Shown here in pieces: positions 8,946 to 17,086 of a DNA stretch of 41,819 bases. The stretch covers positions 1 through 41,819 of the forward strand of contig JANXWC010000073.1 in assembly GCA_025351355.1 (NCBI GenBank). Reading direction: 5' to 3'. Below the pieces are notes generated by a model. That model saw only the letters and a program-made list of their open reading frames with translations, did not search any database and was not told the DNA's origin. The translations under genes and the position numbers were made by a program. Each line of letters begins with the position of its first letter. Position 1 is the first letter of the stretch. This DNA is from Hyphomicrobiaceae bacterium (GTDB taxonomy: Bacteria > Pseudomonadota > Alphaproteobacteria > Rhizobiales > Hyphomicrobiaceae).

Positions 8946-10513
8946 GAGTGACCTCCAGAGGTGGCGGACGTATCGTTCGCGCGCTCGCGCAACTGACGAC
9001 GCAATAATTTTCCCATCGGCGAACGTGGAAGACTATCGATGACGTGAATGGCGTCGGGGCGCTTAAAACGACCGAGATGGCCTTCGCAATGGAATTGCAC
9101 GGCTGCATGGAGGCTCGGTGCGTTCCTGCCGCCATCGCGCGCGGGCACGACGAAAGCGACCGGGCGCTCGCCGAAGCGTTCATCCGGGGCGCCAACGACG
9201 GCGCAGTCCCAGACGCCAGCAACGTCGCGAATGGCGGATTCGATTTCCTGCGGATAGATGTTCACGCCGCCTGAGATAATCACGTCGTCGGAGCGATCGG
9301 TCAGGTAAAGATAACCCTCATCATCGATATAACCGATGTCACCGAAGGTTTGCCAGCCTTGCGGAAGGGTACGCGCTGCAGTTTTATCCGGCGCGTTGAA
9401 ATAAGAGAAAGGCGCGATGCCGGAGAAGCAGACCAGGCCCGTATGGTGCGCGGCCAATGCGAGTCCGCCATCGCCAGCAATGTGCAGCGTGCCTTTGCGC
9501 GCGCGCCCGACGGAGCCAGGGCGTTGCAATGCCTCGACCGAATTGATCAGTGTCAGGCCGATGCCCTCGCTGCCGGAATAGTATTCGAGCAGGATTGGTC
9601 CCCACCAGTCGATCATCGCTTTCTTGACGGCGGGCGGACACGGCGCCGCACCGTGGATGGCCACGCCGTGTGCGGGTGCCTTGAACAAGCGGCGGCGCTC
9701 ATCAGGCAGCGACAGCAGACGCTGGAACATGGCGGGCACCCATTGGCTGTGGGTGATGGCTTCGCGTTCGATTAGCGACAGCGCGGCGTGAGCGTCGAAA
9801 CGAGTCATCACGAACGCGGTGCCACCACCGGCGGTAACGGCGAGTGCGAAACGCAGGGACGCTGCATGATAGAGCGGCGCGGTCTGCAGATAGCGCACGT
9901 TCGCACCGCCGACGTCGAACAGCGTGATCAAGTCGGCGGCAAAGGGCGGTGTGCCGCGCCAGTCGGCAGGCAACAGTGGGCGGTAAACGCCCTTAGGTTT
10001 GCCCGTTGTGCCTGATGTGTACATCATCAGCGCGCCGGGTGGCTCGTCTGCATGCGGCAGCGGCGAAAGGGATGCCAGCAATGACTCCATGGCAATAAAG
10101 CCGGCGATTTCACCACCCATGGACAGCAATGTTACGTCGCCATTCAACGTGGTGCCGAGCGTCGATGCGACCGTGGCCAGGGCCGCATCGGCGATGACGA
10201 CCTTTGCGGTGCAATCCGCGGCGAGATAGGCAAGTTCCGTGGCCGTCAGGGAAGTCGCCATCGGCGTCAAGTAGAGGCCGGTGCGCCACGCGGCCCAAGC
10301 CAACACCAGCATCTCGGGACGATTGCCGATCAACGTCGCGATGTGATCGCCGCGCACGAGGCCCATGCGCCGGAAAAGTTCGGAGGTGCGGTTTGCCTCC
10401 GCTTCGAGCTGTCCGTAGGTGAGCTGTTGGTCTGCGCACACGATGGCCCGTCGCTGCGGCGCGATGTCAGCACACACGCGTAGATCCCGGAACATTTCCC
10501 CGCCGGTCGTCAT
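8942..10513 (-). CDS. AMP-dependent acyl-CoA synthetase/ligase
   Basis: This 523-residue ANL enzyme would make an acyl-CoA from a free acid, ATP and CoA. The P-loop-like motif MMYTSGTTGKPKG is at about residues 163-175. The A5-type motif YYSGSEG follows, and the C-terminal lid carries TDRSDDVIISGGVNIYP, which holds the hinge aspartate. It ends in SPMGKLLRRQLRE, with the catalytic lysine in PMGKLLRR. The open frame runs further upstream, but the ATG at 10513 follows a GGGGTAGG ribosome-binding site and starts just after the upstream SDR stop. It resembles cyclohexanecarboxylate- and fatty-acid-type ligases; I cannot name the substrate. It overlaps the P450 gene, so the two are co-translated. 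Confidence 0.88.
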   Translation of the reverse strand: MTTGGEMFRDLRVCADIAPQRRAIVCADQQLTYGQLEAEANRTSELFRRMGLVRGDHIATLIGNRPEMLVLAWAAWRTGLYLTPMATSLTATELAYLAADCTAKVVIADAALATVASTLGTTLNGDVTLLSMGGEIAGFIAMESLLASLSPLPHADEPPGALMMYTSGTTGKPKGVYRPLLPADWRGTPPFAADLITLFDVGGANVRYLQTAPLYHAASLRFALAVTAGGGTAFVMTRFDAHAALSLIEREAITHSQWVPAMFQRLLSLPDERRRLFKAPAHGVAIHGAAPCPPAVKKAMIDWWGPILLEYYSGSEGIGLTLINSVEALQRPGSVGRARKGTLHIAGDGGLALAAHHTGLVCFSGIAPFSYFNAPDKTAARTLPQGWQTFGDIGYIDDEGYLYLTDRSDDVIISGGVNIYPQEIESAIRDVAGVWDCAVVGAPDERFGERPVAFVVPARDGGRNAPSLHAAVQFHCEGHLGRFKRPDAIHVIDSLPRSPMGKLLRRQLRERANDTSATSGGHS

Positions 10514-10517
10514 GCAC

Positions 10518-11420
10518 CTACCCCTTACTGCGCTCGGTCTTTTCTTTTTCGGCGCGCCCACGCACCAGCGTTTTGGCTTCCAGCCAGTCATCTGGCGTCA
10601 GTTTGCCGAGTGCTGCAAATGTACTGGGAGCGGCGAGATGGTGACCACCGTCGATAGCGATCGTTTGGCCAGTCAGATAATCGCATCCGTCCGCCTGCAG
10701 AAACGTCAGCAGATTACACAGTTCCGGCATTCGTCCGAACCGCTGCATGGGCACTTCGTCGGCGGACGCCGCGCCGACATTGGCTTTCGGGATGGGTGCC
10801 AGCTTTTCCCACGCGCTCTCGGTCGGAAATGGTCCGGGTGCAACGGCGTTGACGCGAATGTTGCGGCTGCCCCATTCAACGGCGAGCGACATCGTCATGG
10901 CGTGCACGGCGGTTTTTGCCATGGTCGAGGGCAGCACGTAGGCCGAGCCGGTCCACACCCACGTCACCAGCATGCTGACGACAGAACCGGGCAATCCTTC
11001 AGCCAGCCAGCGCCGACCGCAGGCGAGCGTCGCAAACAGGGCGCCGTCCATAACCGTCGAACGCACGGCTTCAAACCCGCGCGGACTGATCTCCACCGAT
11101 GGTGAGATGAAATTGGCCGCCGCGTTGTTGACCAAGCCGGTGAGCGGTCCGCTTTTCCAGATCGTATCGACCATCGCTTCGATCTGCGCGGCGTCCCGCA
11201 CGTCGCAAATGTGAGAAACGATGCTGCCGCCATGTTGTGCCGCGCCACCCAGCTCTGCCACCGCCGCCTGCAACACAGCTTCGCGACGGCCGCAAATGTG
11301 CACGGCAGCACCATGCGCCACGAAGTGACGCGCGAGTTCCTTGCCGAGGCCGGTGCCGCCACCGGTGATCAGAATGCGCTTGCCCGCCAACACGTCGGCG
11401 CGGAATGTCGAAGCAGTCAC
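10518..11420 (-). CDS. SDR oxidoreductase of the 2,4-dienoyl-CoA reductase type
   Basis: This 300-residue short-chain dehydrogenase has the cofactor motif TGGGTGLG at residues 19-26. The NNAAANF segment (98-104) and the long C-terminal tail DDWLEAKTLVRGR resemble mitochondrial 2,4-dienoyl-CoA reductases. The classical Tyr of the YxxxK motif is replaced by Ser (Ser165, with Lys169 kept), as in dienoyl-CoA reductases. It probably reduces a conjugated dienoyl-CoA with NADPH, which suits an unsaturated ring or side chain. The start is a GTG whose bases overlap the stop codon of the upstream acyl-CoA dehydrogenase (GTGA). Function is inferred from motif similarity. Confidence 0.82.
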   Translation of the reverse strand: MTASTFRADVLAGKRILITGGGTGLGKELARHFVAHGAAVHICGRREAVLQAAVAELGGAAQHGGSIVSHICDVRDAAQIEAMVDTIWKSGPLTGLVNNAAANFISPSVEISPRGFEAVRSTVMDGALFATLACGRRWLAEGLPGSVVSMLVTWVWTGSAYVLPSTMAKTAVHAMTMSLAVEWGSRNIRVNAVAPGPFPTESAWEKLAPIPKANVGAASADEVPMQRFGRMPELCNLLTFLQADGCDYLTGQTIAIDGGHHLAAPSTFAALGKLTPDDWLEAKTLVRGRAEKEKTERSKG

Positions 11421-12616
11421 AGCGATCTCCGTGTCGGTTTGGCGGGCGAATCAGTCGGATTGGAGGCCCGTCGCTTGGCAAACATGTCGCGGCCGATGAT
11501 GTGTTTCATGACTTCGATCGAGCCGCCGGCGATCTTGACCACGCGCGCGTCGGCATAGGCGCGGGCGATCGGAAATTCCCACATGTAGCCCCAGCCACCG
11601 AACAATTGCAGGCATTCGTCGACCACTTTGCAATGCAGATTGCTCAGCCACATCTTGGCCATCGCCGCATCAATCGCATCGAGTTCGCCGTTCATGAACT
11701 TGGCAATGCACAGATCGGTAAACTGACGGCCGATGACGGCTTCGGTGTGCAGTTCAGCGAGTTTGAATTGCGTGTTCTGGAAGTCGGCGATGGTTTGACC
11801 AAACGCCTTGCGCTCGGCGGTGTATTCGACGGTGTAGTCGATGACGGTTTCGGCGACGGTGGCGGAGCGTATGGCTTGCGCGAGCCGTTCCTGCGCAAGC
11901 TTGGTCATCATCAATTCGAATCCGCGCCCCTCTTCGCCGAGCATCGCCGACGCAGGCACCCGCAATTCATCGAAAAACAGTTCGGAGGTATCTTGTGCCT
12001 TCATACCGAGTTTGCGCAGGTTCTTGCCGCGTCGGAAACCGGGCAGGTGCGTATCGACAAGGAACAGTGTCACGCCCTTGGCGCCGGCGGTGCTGTCGGT
12101 CTTGGTGGCCAGCACGATGACGTCGCAAAGTTGTCCGTTCGAAATAAAAACCTTTTGCCCCGATATGACGAAGGTGTTGCCATCGCGTACAGCCTTAGTG
12201 CGGATCGCCTTGAGATCGGAACCGGCGTGTGGCTCGGTCATGCCGAGCGATCCGATCGCTTCGCCTGCAACCATTTTGGGCAACCAATGGTGCTTCTGAG
12301 CTTCGCTGCCGAAACTGGCAATGTAGGTGGCGACCAGATCGCAGTGGATCATGAAGCCGGGACCGCTGAAACCGGATCGCGCCATCTCCTCGAACACCAC
12401 GACGTCGAACAGATAGTCGGCGCCGACACCGCCGTACTGCTCGGGAACGGTGCAACAGAGCAGACCTGCGGCGCCGGCTTTGGTCCACAACGAACGGGGA
12501 ACGACGCCGGTCTCCTCCCACTCAGCGTGGTGCGGCGCAATTTCACTTTCGATAAACCGCTGTACGGTGCGCCGGAAGGCCTCGTGATCGGCGTTGAACA
12601 ACTCGCGTTTGAACAC
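11417..12616 (-). CDS. Acyl-CoA dehydrogenase, long-chain/isovaleryl type
   Basis: This 399-residue FAD enzyme introduces an alpha-beta double bond into an acyl-CoA. The substrate and FAD segment GSLGMTEPHAGSD is at about 122-134. FGQTIADFQNTQFKLAEL and LFGGWGYMWEFPIARAY closely resemble mammalian long-chain acyl-CoA dehydrogenase. The usual C-terminal catalytic Glu (YEGT) is absent, since the position reads IAGGS. Instead a Glu in AQERLAQ (Glu243) matches the alternative catalytic base of the LCAD and isovaleryl-CoA groups, which handle long or branched acyl chains. The start is GTG with a good AAGGAAA ribosome-binding site. It is co-translated with the dienoyl-CoA-reductase-type SDR. Confidence 0.88.
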   Translation of the reverse strand: MFKRELFNADHEAFRRTVQRFIESEIAPHHAEWEETGVVPRSLWTKAGAAGLLCCTVPEQYGGVGADYLFDVVVFEEMARSGFSGPGFMIHCDLVATYIASFGSEAQKHHWLPKMVAGEAIGSLGMTEPHAGSDLKAIRTKAVRDGNTFVISGQKVFISNGQLCDVIVLATKTDSTAGAKGVTLFLVDTHLPGFRRGKNLRKLGMKAQDTSELFFDELRVPASAMLGEEGRGFELMMTKLAQERLAQAIRSATVAETVIDYTVEYTAERKAFGQTIADFQNTQFKLAELHTEAVIGRQFTDLCIAKFMNGELDAIDAAMAKMWLSNLHCKVVDECLQLFGGWGYMWEFPIARAYADARVVKIAGGSIEVMKHIIGRDMFAKRRASNPTDSPAKPTRRSL

Positions 12617-12664
12617 CCGGTTTCCTTTGCGAACTCAGCATGACGTGCGGTAAGGAGACTTGCG

Positions 12665-13831
12665 TCAGTAAGATTTGGGCAGATCTAGCACTTTCTCGGC
12701 GACGAACGAGAGGATCAGCTGCTCGGTCACGGGCGCGATACGGGTGATCATCACTTCGCGCATAAGGCGCTCGACGTGATATTCCTTGGCGTAACCGAAA
12801 CCGCCGTGCGTCAGAACGGCTTGCTGGCAGGCCGCGAAGCCTGCGCGCGCGCCGAGAAACTTGGCGGTGTTGGCTTCGGCGCCGCAAGGCTGATGCTGGT
12901 CGTAGAGCCAAGCGCCTTTCATCGTCATCGCCCACGCCGCTTCGAGCCCCATCCAACACTCCGCTAGCGGATGCTGGATGCCCTGATTCTGGCCAATGGG
13001 ACGGCCAAAGACGATGCGTTCACGCGCGTATTTGGTGGCGCGGCGCAAGGCATCCTGACCCATCCCGATCGCCTCGGCGGCGACGAGCACGCGCTCGGGA
13101 TTGAGACTGTGCAGGATGTAGGAAAAGCCCTTGCCCTCTTCGCCGATGCGGTCGCTCTCCGGAATGAACAGGCCATCGATGAAGATGGCATTGGAATCGA
13201 CTGCTTTGCGTCCCATCTTCGGAATGCGGCGCACTTCGATTTTGGACCGATCGAGATCGGTGTAGAAAATGGTGATGCCGTCGGTGGGGCGCTTGCAGTC
13301 TTCAAGCTTGGTGGTGCGCGTCAGCAGCATAATTTTGTTGGCAACCTGCGCGGTCGACGTCCACACCTTCTGGCCATGTACGAGATAACCGCCGGGCACC
13401 TTCTGCGCGAATGTCTTGATGGCTGTCGTATTGAGCCCGGCATCGGGTTCGGTGAAGCCAAAGCAACATTGCTCCTTGCCCGCAATCAACGGCGGTAGCC
13501 AACGCTTCTTCTGGTCTGGCGTGCCAACGACGACGATGGGATGCGGGCCGAACAAGTTGATGTGTACGCTGGAAGCCGCAGCCATGCCGCCACCATGGCT
13601 GGCGACTTCGTGCATCATGATGGCGGCTTCTGCGACACCGAGGCCAGCCCCGCCGTACTCTTGCGGCATGGTGATACCCAGCCAGCCGGCGTCGGCCATG
13701 GCACGGTGGAAGGCATGCGGAAACACGCCGTCTTCATCGCGATCATACCAGTAGTCGTCGCCGAACGTGCGCACGACGCTGGCGACGCCTTCGCGGATCA
13801 ATCGGTGGTCCTCGCTGATCGAAAAATCCAT
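12665..13831 (-). CDS. Acyl-CoA dehydrogenase
   Basis: This 388-residue FAD-dependent dehydrogenase has GFTEPDAGLN near residues 125-134, where a common GSD is replaced by GLN. It also has FGRPIGQNQGIQHPLAE and THGGFGYAKEYHVER. The C-terminal EGT position reads APVTEQLI, so a Glu in NPERVLVAAEA (Glu246) is the likelier catalytic base, as in branched-chain dehydrogenases. It lies 48 nt before the next dehydrogenase gene, and its own start lies 9 nt after the CitE-like stop with a GAGAGAAC ribosome-binding site. Two adjacent dehydrogenases of similar build may act on successive intermediates or form a mixed complex; the sequence does not decide. Confidence 0.87.
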   Translation of the reverse strand: MDFSISEDHRLIREGVASVVRTFGDDYWYDRDEDGVFPHAFHRAMADAGWLGITMPQEYGGAGLGVAEAAIMMHEVASHGGGMAAASSVHINLFGPHPIVVVGTPDQKKRWLPPLIAGKEQCCFGFTEPDAGLNTTAIKTFAQKVPGGYLVHGQKVWTSTAQVANKIMLLTRTTKLEDCKRPTDGITIFYTDLDRSKIEVRRIPKMGRKAVDSNAIFIDGLFIPESDRIGEEGKGFSYILHSLNPERVLVAAEAIGMGQDALRRATKYARERIVFGRPIGQNQGIQHPLAECWMGLEAAWAMTMKGAWLYDQHQPCGAEANTAKFLGARAGFAACQQAVLTHGGFGYAKEYHVERLMREVMITRIAPVTEQLILSFVAEKVLDLPKSY

Positions 13832-13840
13832 CGTTCTCTC

Positions 13841-14734
13841 TCAGTTGTTGCTCTGCGCGAGCGTGAGCCGTGCCTGGATTAGGTGCGGCCGGTCAATCAT
13901 CGCACCGTCGATGCTGAGCGTACCAGCGTCCGGACTGGCTGCGAAAGCAGCGACGATGCGTTGCGCGTGAGCCAGCTCCTCTGAAGTCGGGGCATAGGCA
14001 GCATTGATGATTGCGGATTGATCGGGATGGATGGCGACACGGCCGCGGAAGCCGCGCCGTCGCGAGGTCCGGCAGGCGGCGGCGAGGCCGGCTTCATCCT
14101 TGAAATCGACGTACAGCGTATCGATGGGGGGGACGCCGGCGGCAGTCGCGGCACACAGGCACAACGCATTCGCCAGCGCGTACAGCGGCGACAACGCGCC
14201 ATCGTCGTCACGATTGGAGAGCGCGCCAATAGCAGCAGAGAGATCCTCAGCACCCCAGGTGATCCCAGCGAGGCGCGGCACCGGGCCTGCGTAGCTCTGC
14301 ATGTTGAGCATCGCTGCGGCAGTTTCGGTTGCAACAGGCACGATGCAAACCGCACCAATCTGCATACCGGCACGTGCTTCGAGCGCATCGAGGCAATGGC
14401 CGAGCCGCACGATGTCGGCGGCGGAGTTGGCCTTCGGCAGCATGATGCCAGCGAGGCCAGGGACGACGACGGCGGCGAGATCGCCCATCGCCAGCGGCGT
14501 CGTCAACGCGTTGATGCGCACGAACAGCTGCGCGCCAATCTTGCTGGCGTGTGCAGCAATGAAATCAGCGGCGGAGCGGCGCGCGCCGACCTTGCGCGCC
14601 TCGACGACGGAGTCTTCGAGGTCGAGGATCAGTGCGTCGGCGGGGTTCGACACAGCCTTGGCGAGCTTGCGCTCGTTATCGGCTGGAACAAACAGCATCG
14701 AGCGCAATCGTTGTTCTGTGACAATGCTGGTCAT
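13841..14734 (-). CDS. CitE-like (HpcH/HpaI family) acyl-CoA lyase
   Basis: This 297-residue TIM-barrel protein of the citrate lyase beta/malyl-CoA lyase family would cleave or form a C-C bond in a 3-hydroxyacyl-CoA. Family motifs include LRSMLFVPADN at the start, DALILDLEDSV with acidic Mg-binding positions, VRINAL, IMLPKA, WGAEDLSAAIG and GRVAIHPDQ near the end. The longer upstream frame is out-of-frame coding of the MaoC gene; the ATG at 14734 overlaps the MaoC stop by four bases. MaoC plus CitE-like lyase recalls the itaconyl-CoA hydratase/citramalyl-CoA lyase pair, so it may cleave the tertiary alcohol made by its partner. The substrate is not known. Confidence 0.87.
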   Translation of the reverse strand: MTSIVTEQRLRSMLFVPADNERKLAKAVSNPADALILDLEDSVVEARKVGARRSAADFIAAHASKIGAQLFVRINALTTPLAMGDLAAVVVPGLAGIMLPKANSAADIVRLGHCLDALEARAGMQIGAVCIVPVATETAAAMLNMQSYAGPVPRLAGITWGAEDLSAAIGALSNRDDDGALSPLYALANALCLCAATAAGVPPIDTLYVDFKDEAGLAAACRTSRRRGFRGRVAIHPDQSAIINAAYAPTSEELAHAQRIVAAFAASPDAGTLSIDGAMIDRPHLIQARLTLAQSNN

Positions 14735-15183
14735 GTTGGCTTCCTCAGCATCAGTGCCTGACGCGTGCAGGTACACACTTCTTCGCCACGCTGGTTGAAG
14801 CCTTGGTGCAGAAAGGTTACGACGCCGGCGTTGGGACGGGATTTGCTTTCTCGGGTTTCCTTGACCGTGGTGCGCGATCTGATGGTGTCGCCTGCAAAAA
14901 CGGGTACTGGAAACCGCGTGTCGGACATGCCGAGATTGGCAACCGTGGTGCCGAGTGTGGTGTCCTGCACTGACAGGCCGATTACCAAACCAAGTGTGAA
15001 GATCGAGTTGACGAGGGGGCGGCCGAATTCGGTGGTTTTGCAATAGTCGGCGTCGAGGTGAATGGCGGCCGGATTCATCGTGGCGGTCGTGAACGTGACA
15101 TTGTCGGATTCCGTCACCGTACGACGGATTTCGTGCTCGAACACTTGCCCGACCTTGAACTCTTCAAACCAACGGCCTGCCAT
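14731..15183 (-). CDS. MaoC-family acyl-CoA hydratase/dehydratase
   Basis: This 150-residue hotdog-fold protein would add water to an enoyl-CoA. The hydratase 2 region reads ATMNPAAIHLD: His42 of the dyad is kept, but the usual Asp two residues before the Asn is Thr35. Other conserved parts are EFGRPLVNSIFTLGLV and GDTIRSRTTV. This variant is seen in short MaoC proteins that sit beside CitE-like lyases. The 80-nt gap to the upstream thioesterase holds a palindrome at 15219-15232, so this gene may also have its own promoter. It overlaps the CitE-like gene (ATGA). Confidence 0.85.
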   Translation of the reverse strand: MAGRWFEEFKVGQVFEHEIRRTVTESDNVTFTTATMNPAAIHLDADYCKTTEFGRPLVNSIFTLGLVIGLSVQDTTLGTTVANLGMSDTRFPVPVFAGDTIRSRTTVKETRESKSRPNAGVVTFLHQGFNQRGEEVCTCTRQALMLRKPT

Positions 15184-15218
15184 GACGATTACCCTGACCC
15201 ACGTTGTTCCGATATATG

Positions 15219-15232
15219 GTACGCATGTGTAC
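15219..15232. promoter_or_regulatory. Near-perfect 14-bp palindrome upstream of the MaoC gene
   Basis: GTACGCATGTGTAC matches its own reverse complement at 12 of 14 positions and lies 36 nt upstream of the MaoC start. Together with the next two bases it includes GTGTACTA, also present at 25372-25384. It is likely an operator of a dimeric regulator; the binding protein is not known. Confidence 0.4.
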
Positions 15233-15263
15233 TACAAATGCAAGCTGGTGTGTTGCGAAAGCC

Positions 15264-15770
15264 TTACTGCCCCTGCCGTTGGCGCTGCGGCATGCCGGGC
15301 AATGTCAGTTCATGGTCGCTGTCGCTATCCGGCACGAGTGGACCACGCCGGAATAGGCCGCTGGCCCGCAGCACGATCTCGCCGTCGGCGAACAGGGAGC
15401 CCTGCGAGAAAATGAGATTGCGCGTGACTTTGAGGATGTCGGCGCGGCCGTGCACCCAACTGCCGAGGCGCGCGATAGCCATGAAGTCAACTTGCAGACT
15501 GATCGTTGGCAGGAATTGCCTGGGCATGTCGGTCTGATAATGGGCCGCGCTCGAGAGGACGATGTCGGCGAGCGTGCTCAGCATGCCGCCGTGGCAGTTC
15601 AGGCCGGGATTGGTGTGGCGTTCGGCGACCCGGAAACCGAGTTCAAAGTGATGTTCGTGCCACCGGGCGTAGAGGGGCCCGTTACTGGTCGCGAAAGTGC
15701 CGCCGGTCTGGACCGGTTGGAACCCCGGAGGCGGCGCTGCCTCAAGTGTGGAATCAAGTGTCGGCTTCAT
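15264..15770 (-). CDS. PaaI-type hotdog thioesterase
   Basis: This 169-residue protein has the hotdog motif NPGLNCHGGMLSTLAD (Asn58, His60-Gly-Gly, Asp69), typical of PaaI/YbgC-like acyl-CoA thioesterases. It would release CoA from stalled or dead-end CoA esters and so protect the CoA pool. The ATG at 15770 overlaps the stop of the upstream crotonase gene by four bases. The frame runs open further upstream only inside that gene. The C-terminus is Gln-rich. Substrate preference is not readable. Confidence 0.82.
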   Translation of the reverse strand: MKPTLDSTLEAAPPPGFQPVQTGGTFATSNGPLYARWHEHHFELGFRVAERHTNPGLNCHGGMLSTLADIVLSSAAHYQTDMPRQFLPTISLQVDFMAIARLGSWVHGRADILKVTRNLIFSQGSLFADGEIVLRASGLFRRGPLVPDSDSDHELTLPGMPQRQRQGQ

Positions 15771-17077
15771 GTGCAGGCCTGCCGAAGTTCTGGTTGCAAC
15801 GTGATCCAAACCTCTCGCGTCTGCGCGTCGAATTTTTTGATGACGGAGTGCGGCTCGCCCCACAGCCACAGCAGCGGACCACCGGACCAAGCCGGCGATA
15901 GCACCGCCTGCGTCGTCGTGTTGGGCGCGAGTGGGGAGGTATTCGTGTCGGCGTCCGTCAAGGAATGCAATGCGATTTTCACTGCGTTCCTGCCTGATCC
16001 GAACAGCTGCAACGTGTCTTCAGGCAATGCTGAATCGAGCGTGGCCTTCAGTTTCGTTTTCGCGAGGGCATCAGCCCAGTTTTGCCGCGCTGCGCTTATC
16101 GGCCCGACCGCCACGCGCATAATATGAAATCGATCCGATGCTGCTAATTCCTTTTCGGCGCGCAGGCGCTCAAGGAAAAGCGTGCGCACCCTACGACCAG
16201 CGACAGGATTGAACATCAGCTGCAGAAACTGGGTCATCTCGACCCCGTTGGCTTGAGCCAACGGCAGTCGCGCGCCCTTGAGGACGCTAACGATGATGGC
16301 GCTGTAGGCCGGATAACGTTCGAAATCGTCATCGCCGATGTTGTGGCGGGTCGCGATGGCGCGTGCGGTTGCTGGGTCGAACGACGGTACATCGGTTTGT
16401 GCCAGGTGATTGAATTTTCGCTTGAACTGCAGCGGCTGGCCGATCAAACTGCGGGCAAGCGCGGTGGCATCGTCGAGCAACTTCGCAGCAGGAACCGCGT
16501 GGGCGAAGATGCCAAGCTCTACAGCGGTATGCGCACTGATCGAACGGCCCGTGAGAAGAATATCGAGCGCTGGTTCGAAGCCGGCCAAACGCGGCAGGCG
16601 TTGCGTGCCGCCAGCCCCCGGTAGCAGCCCCCACCGCACTTCGGGCGTCCCCAGTTGGATACGCGGATCGTCGACAACGAGGCGTTCGCGGCAGGCCAAC
16701 GCCAGTTCCAATCCGCCACCAAGCGCAATACCGTTGACGGCGGCAACCCAAGGCTTTGCCGAGGCTTCCAGACGCACAAATTGACGACCAAGCCGTCCGC
16801 AGAGTTGAAACATTTCGTCGTGAGACGCGACTTTCGCTCGTTCGGTGAAGCCGCGCACCATCGTCAAATCTGCGCCAGCCAGGAAGCTCGACTTGCCCGA
16901 CGTCAAGACGACAGCGGATACTGCCGCATCTGTTTCAACGCGATCTAAAAGCACGTCGAGCGCATCGATCAGCTCGGCCGAGAACACGTTCATGGTTCGG
17001 CCGGGCATGTCGATGACAGCAGTCAGAATGCCAGCCTCGCCCAGCGTCGTCGAGATCAATGCGTCCAAGGCGGACAC
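15767..17077 (-). CDS. Enoyl-CoA hydratase with an atypical C-terminal domain
   Basis: Residues 1 to about 200 form a crotonase fold with both hydratase glutamates (Glu124 in GGGLELALAC, Glu146 in GTPEVRWGLLPGAGG) and the oxyanion segment FLAGAD. Residues 200-310, with YPAYSAIIVSVLKGA and FNPVAGRRVRTLF, follow the linker of FadB/FadJ fusion proteins. Where those continue into an NAD-binding 3-hydroxyacyl-CoA dehydrogenase domain, this protein has only about 125 residues without a GxGxxG motif. That tail is unrecognised. The protein is 436 residues against roughly 700 for FadJ. The start is a GTG only one base after a GGAG, so the true start could differ. It lies 9 nt after the badI-like gene. 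Confidence 0.8.
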   Translation of the reverse strand: MSALDALISTTLGEAGILTAVIDMPGRTMNVFSAELIDALDVLLDRVETDAAVSAVVLTSGKSSFLAGADLTMVRGFTERAKVASHDEMFQLCGRLGRQFVRLEASAKPWVAAVNGIALGGGLELALACRERLVVDDPRIQLGTPEVRWGLLPGAGGTQRLPRLAGFEPALDILLTGRSISAHTAVELGIFAHAVPAAKLLDDATALARSLIGQPLQFKRKFNHLAQTDVPSFDPATARAIATRHNIGDDDFERYPAYSAIIVSVLKGARLPLAQANGVEMTQFLQLMFNPVAGRRVRTLFLERLRAEKELAASDRFHIMRVAVGPISAARQNWADALAKTKLKATLDSALPEDTLQLFGSGRNAVKIALHSLTDADTNTSPLAPNTTTQAVLSPAWSGGPLLWLWGEPHSVIKKFDAQTREVWITLQPELRQACT

Positions 17078-17086
17078 TCCAGAGAC

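Noticed and set aside
11405-12643. Plus-strand open frame of 412 codons
   Set aside because: It mirrors the acyl-CoA dehydrogenase on the minus strand, which has complete family motifs.
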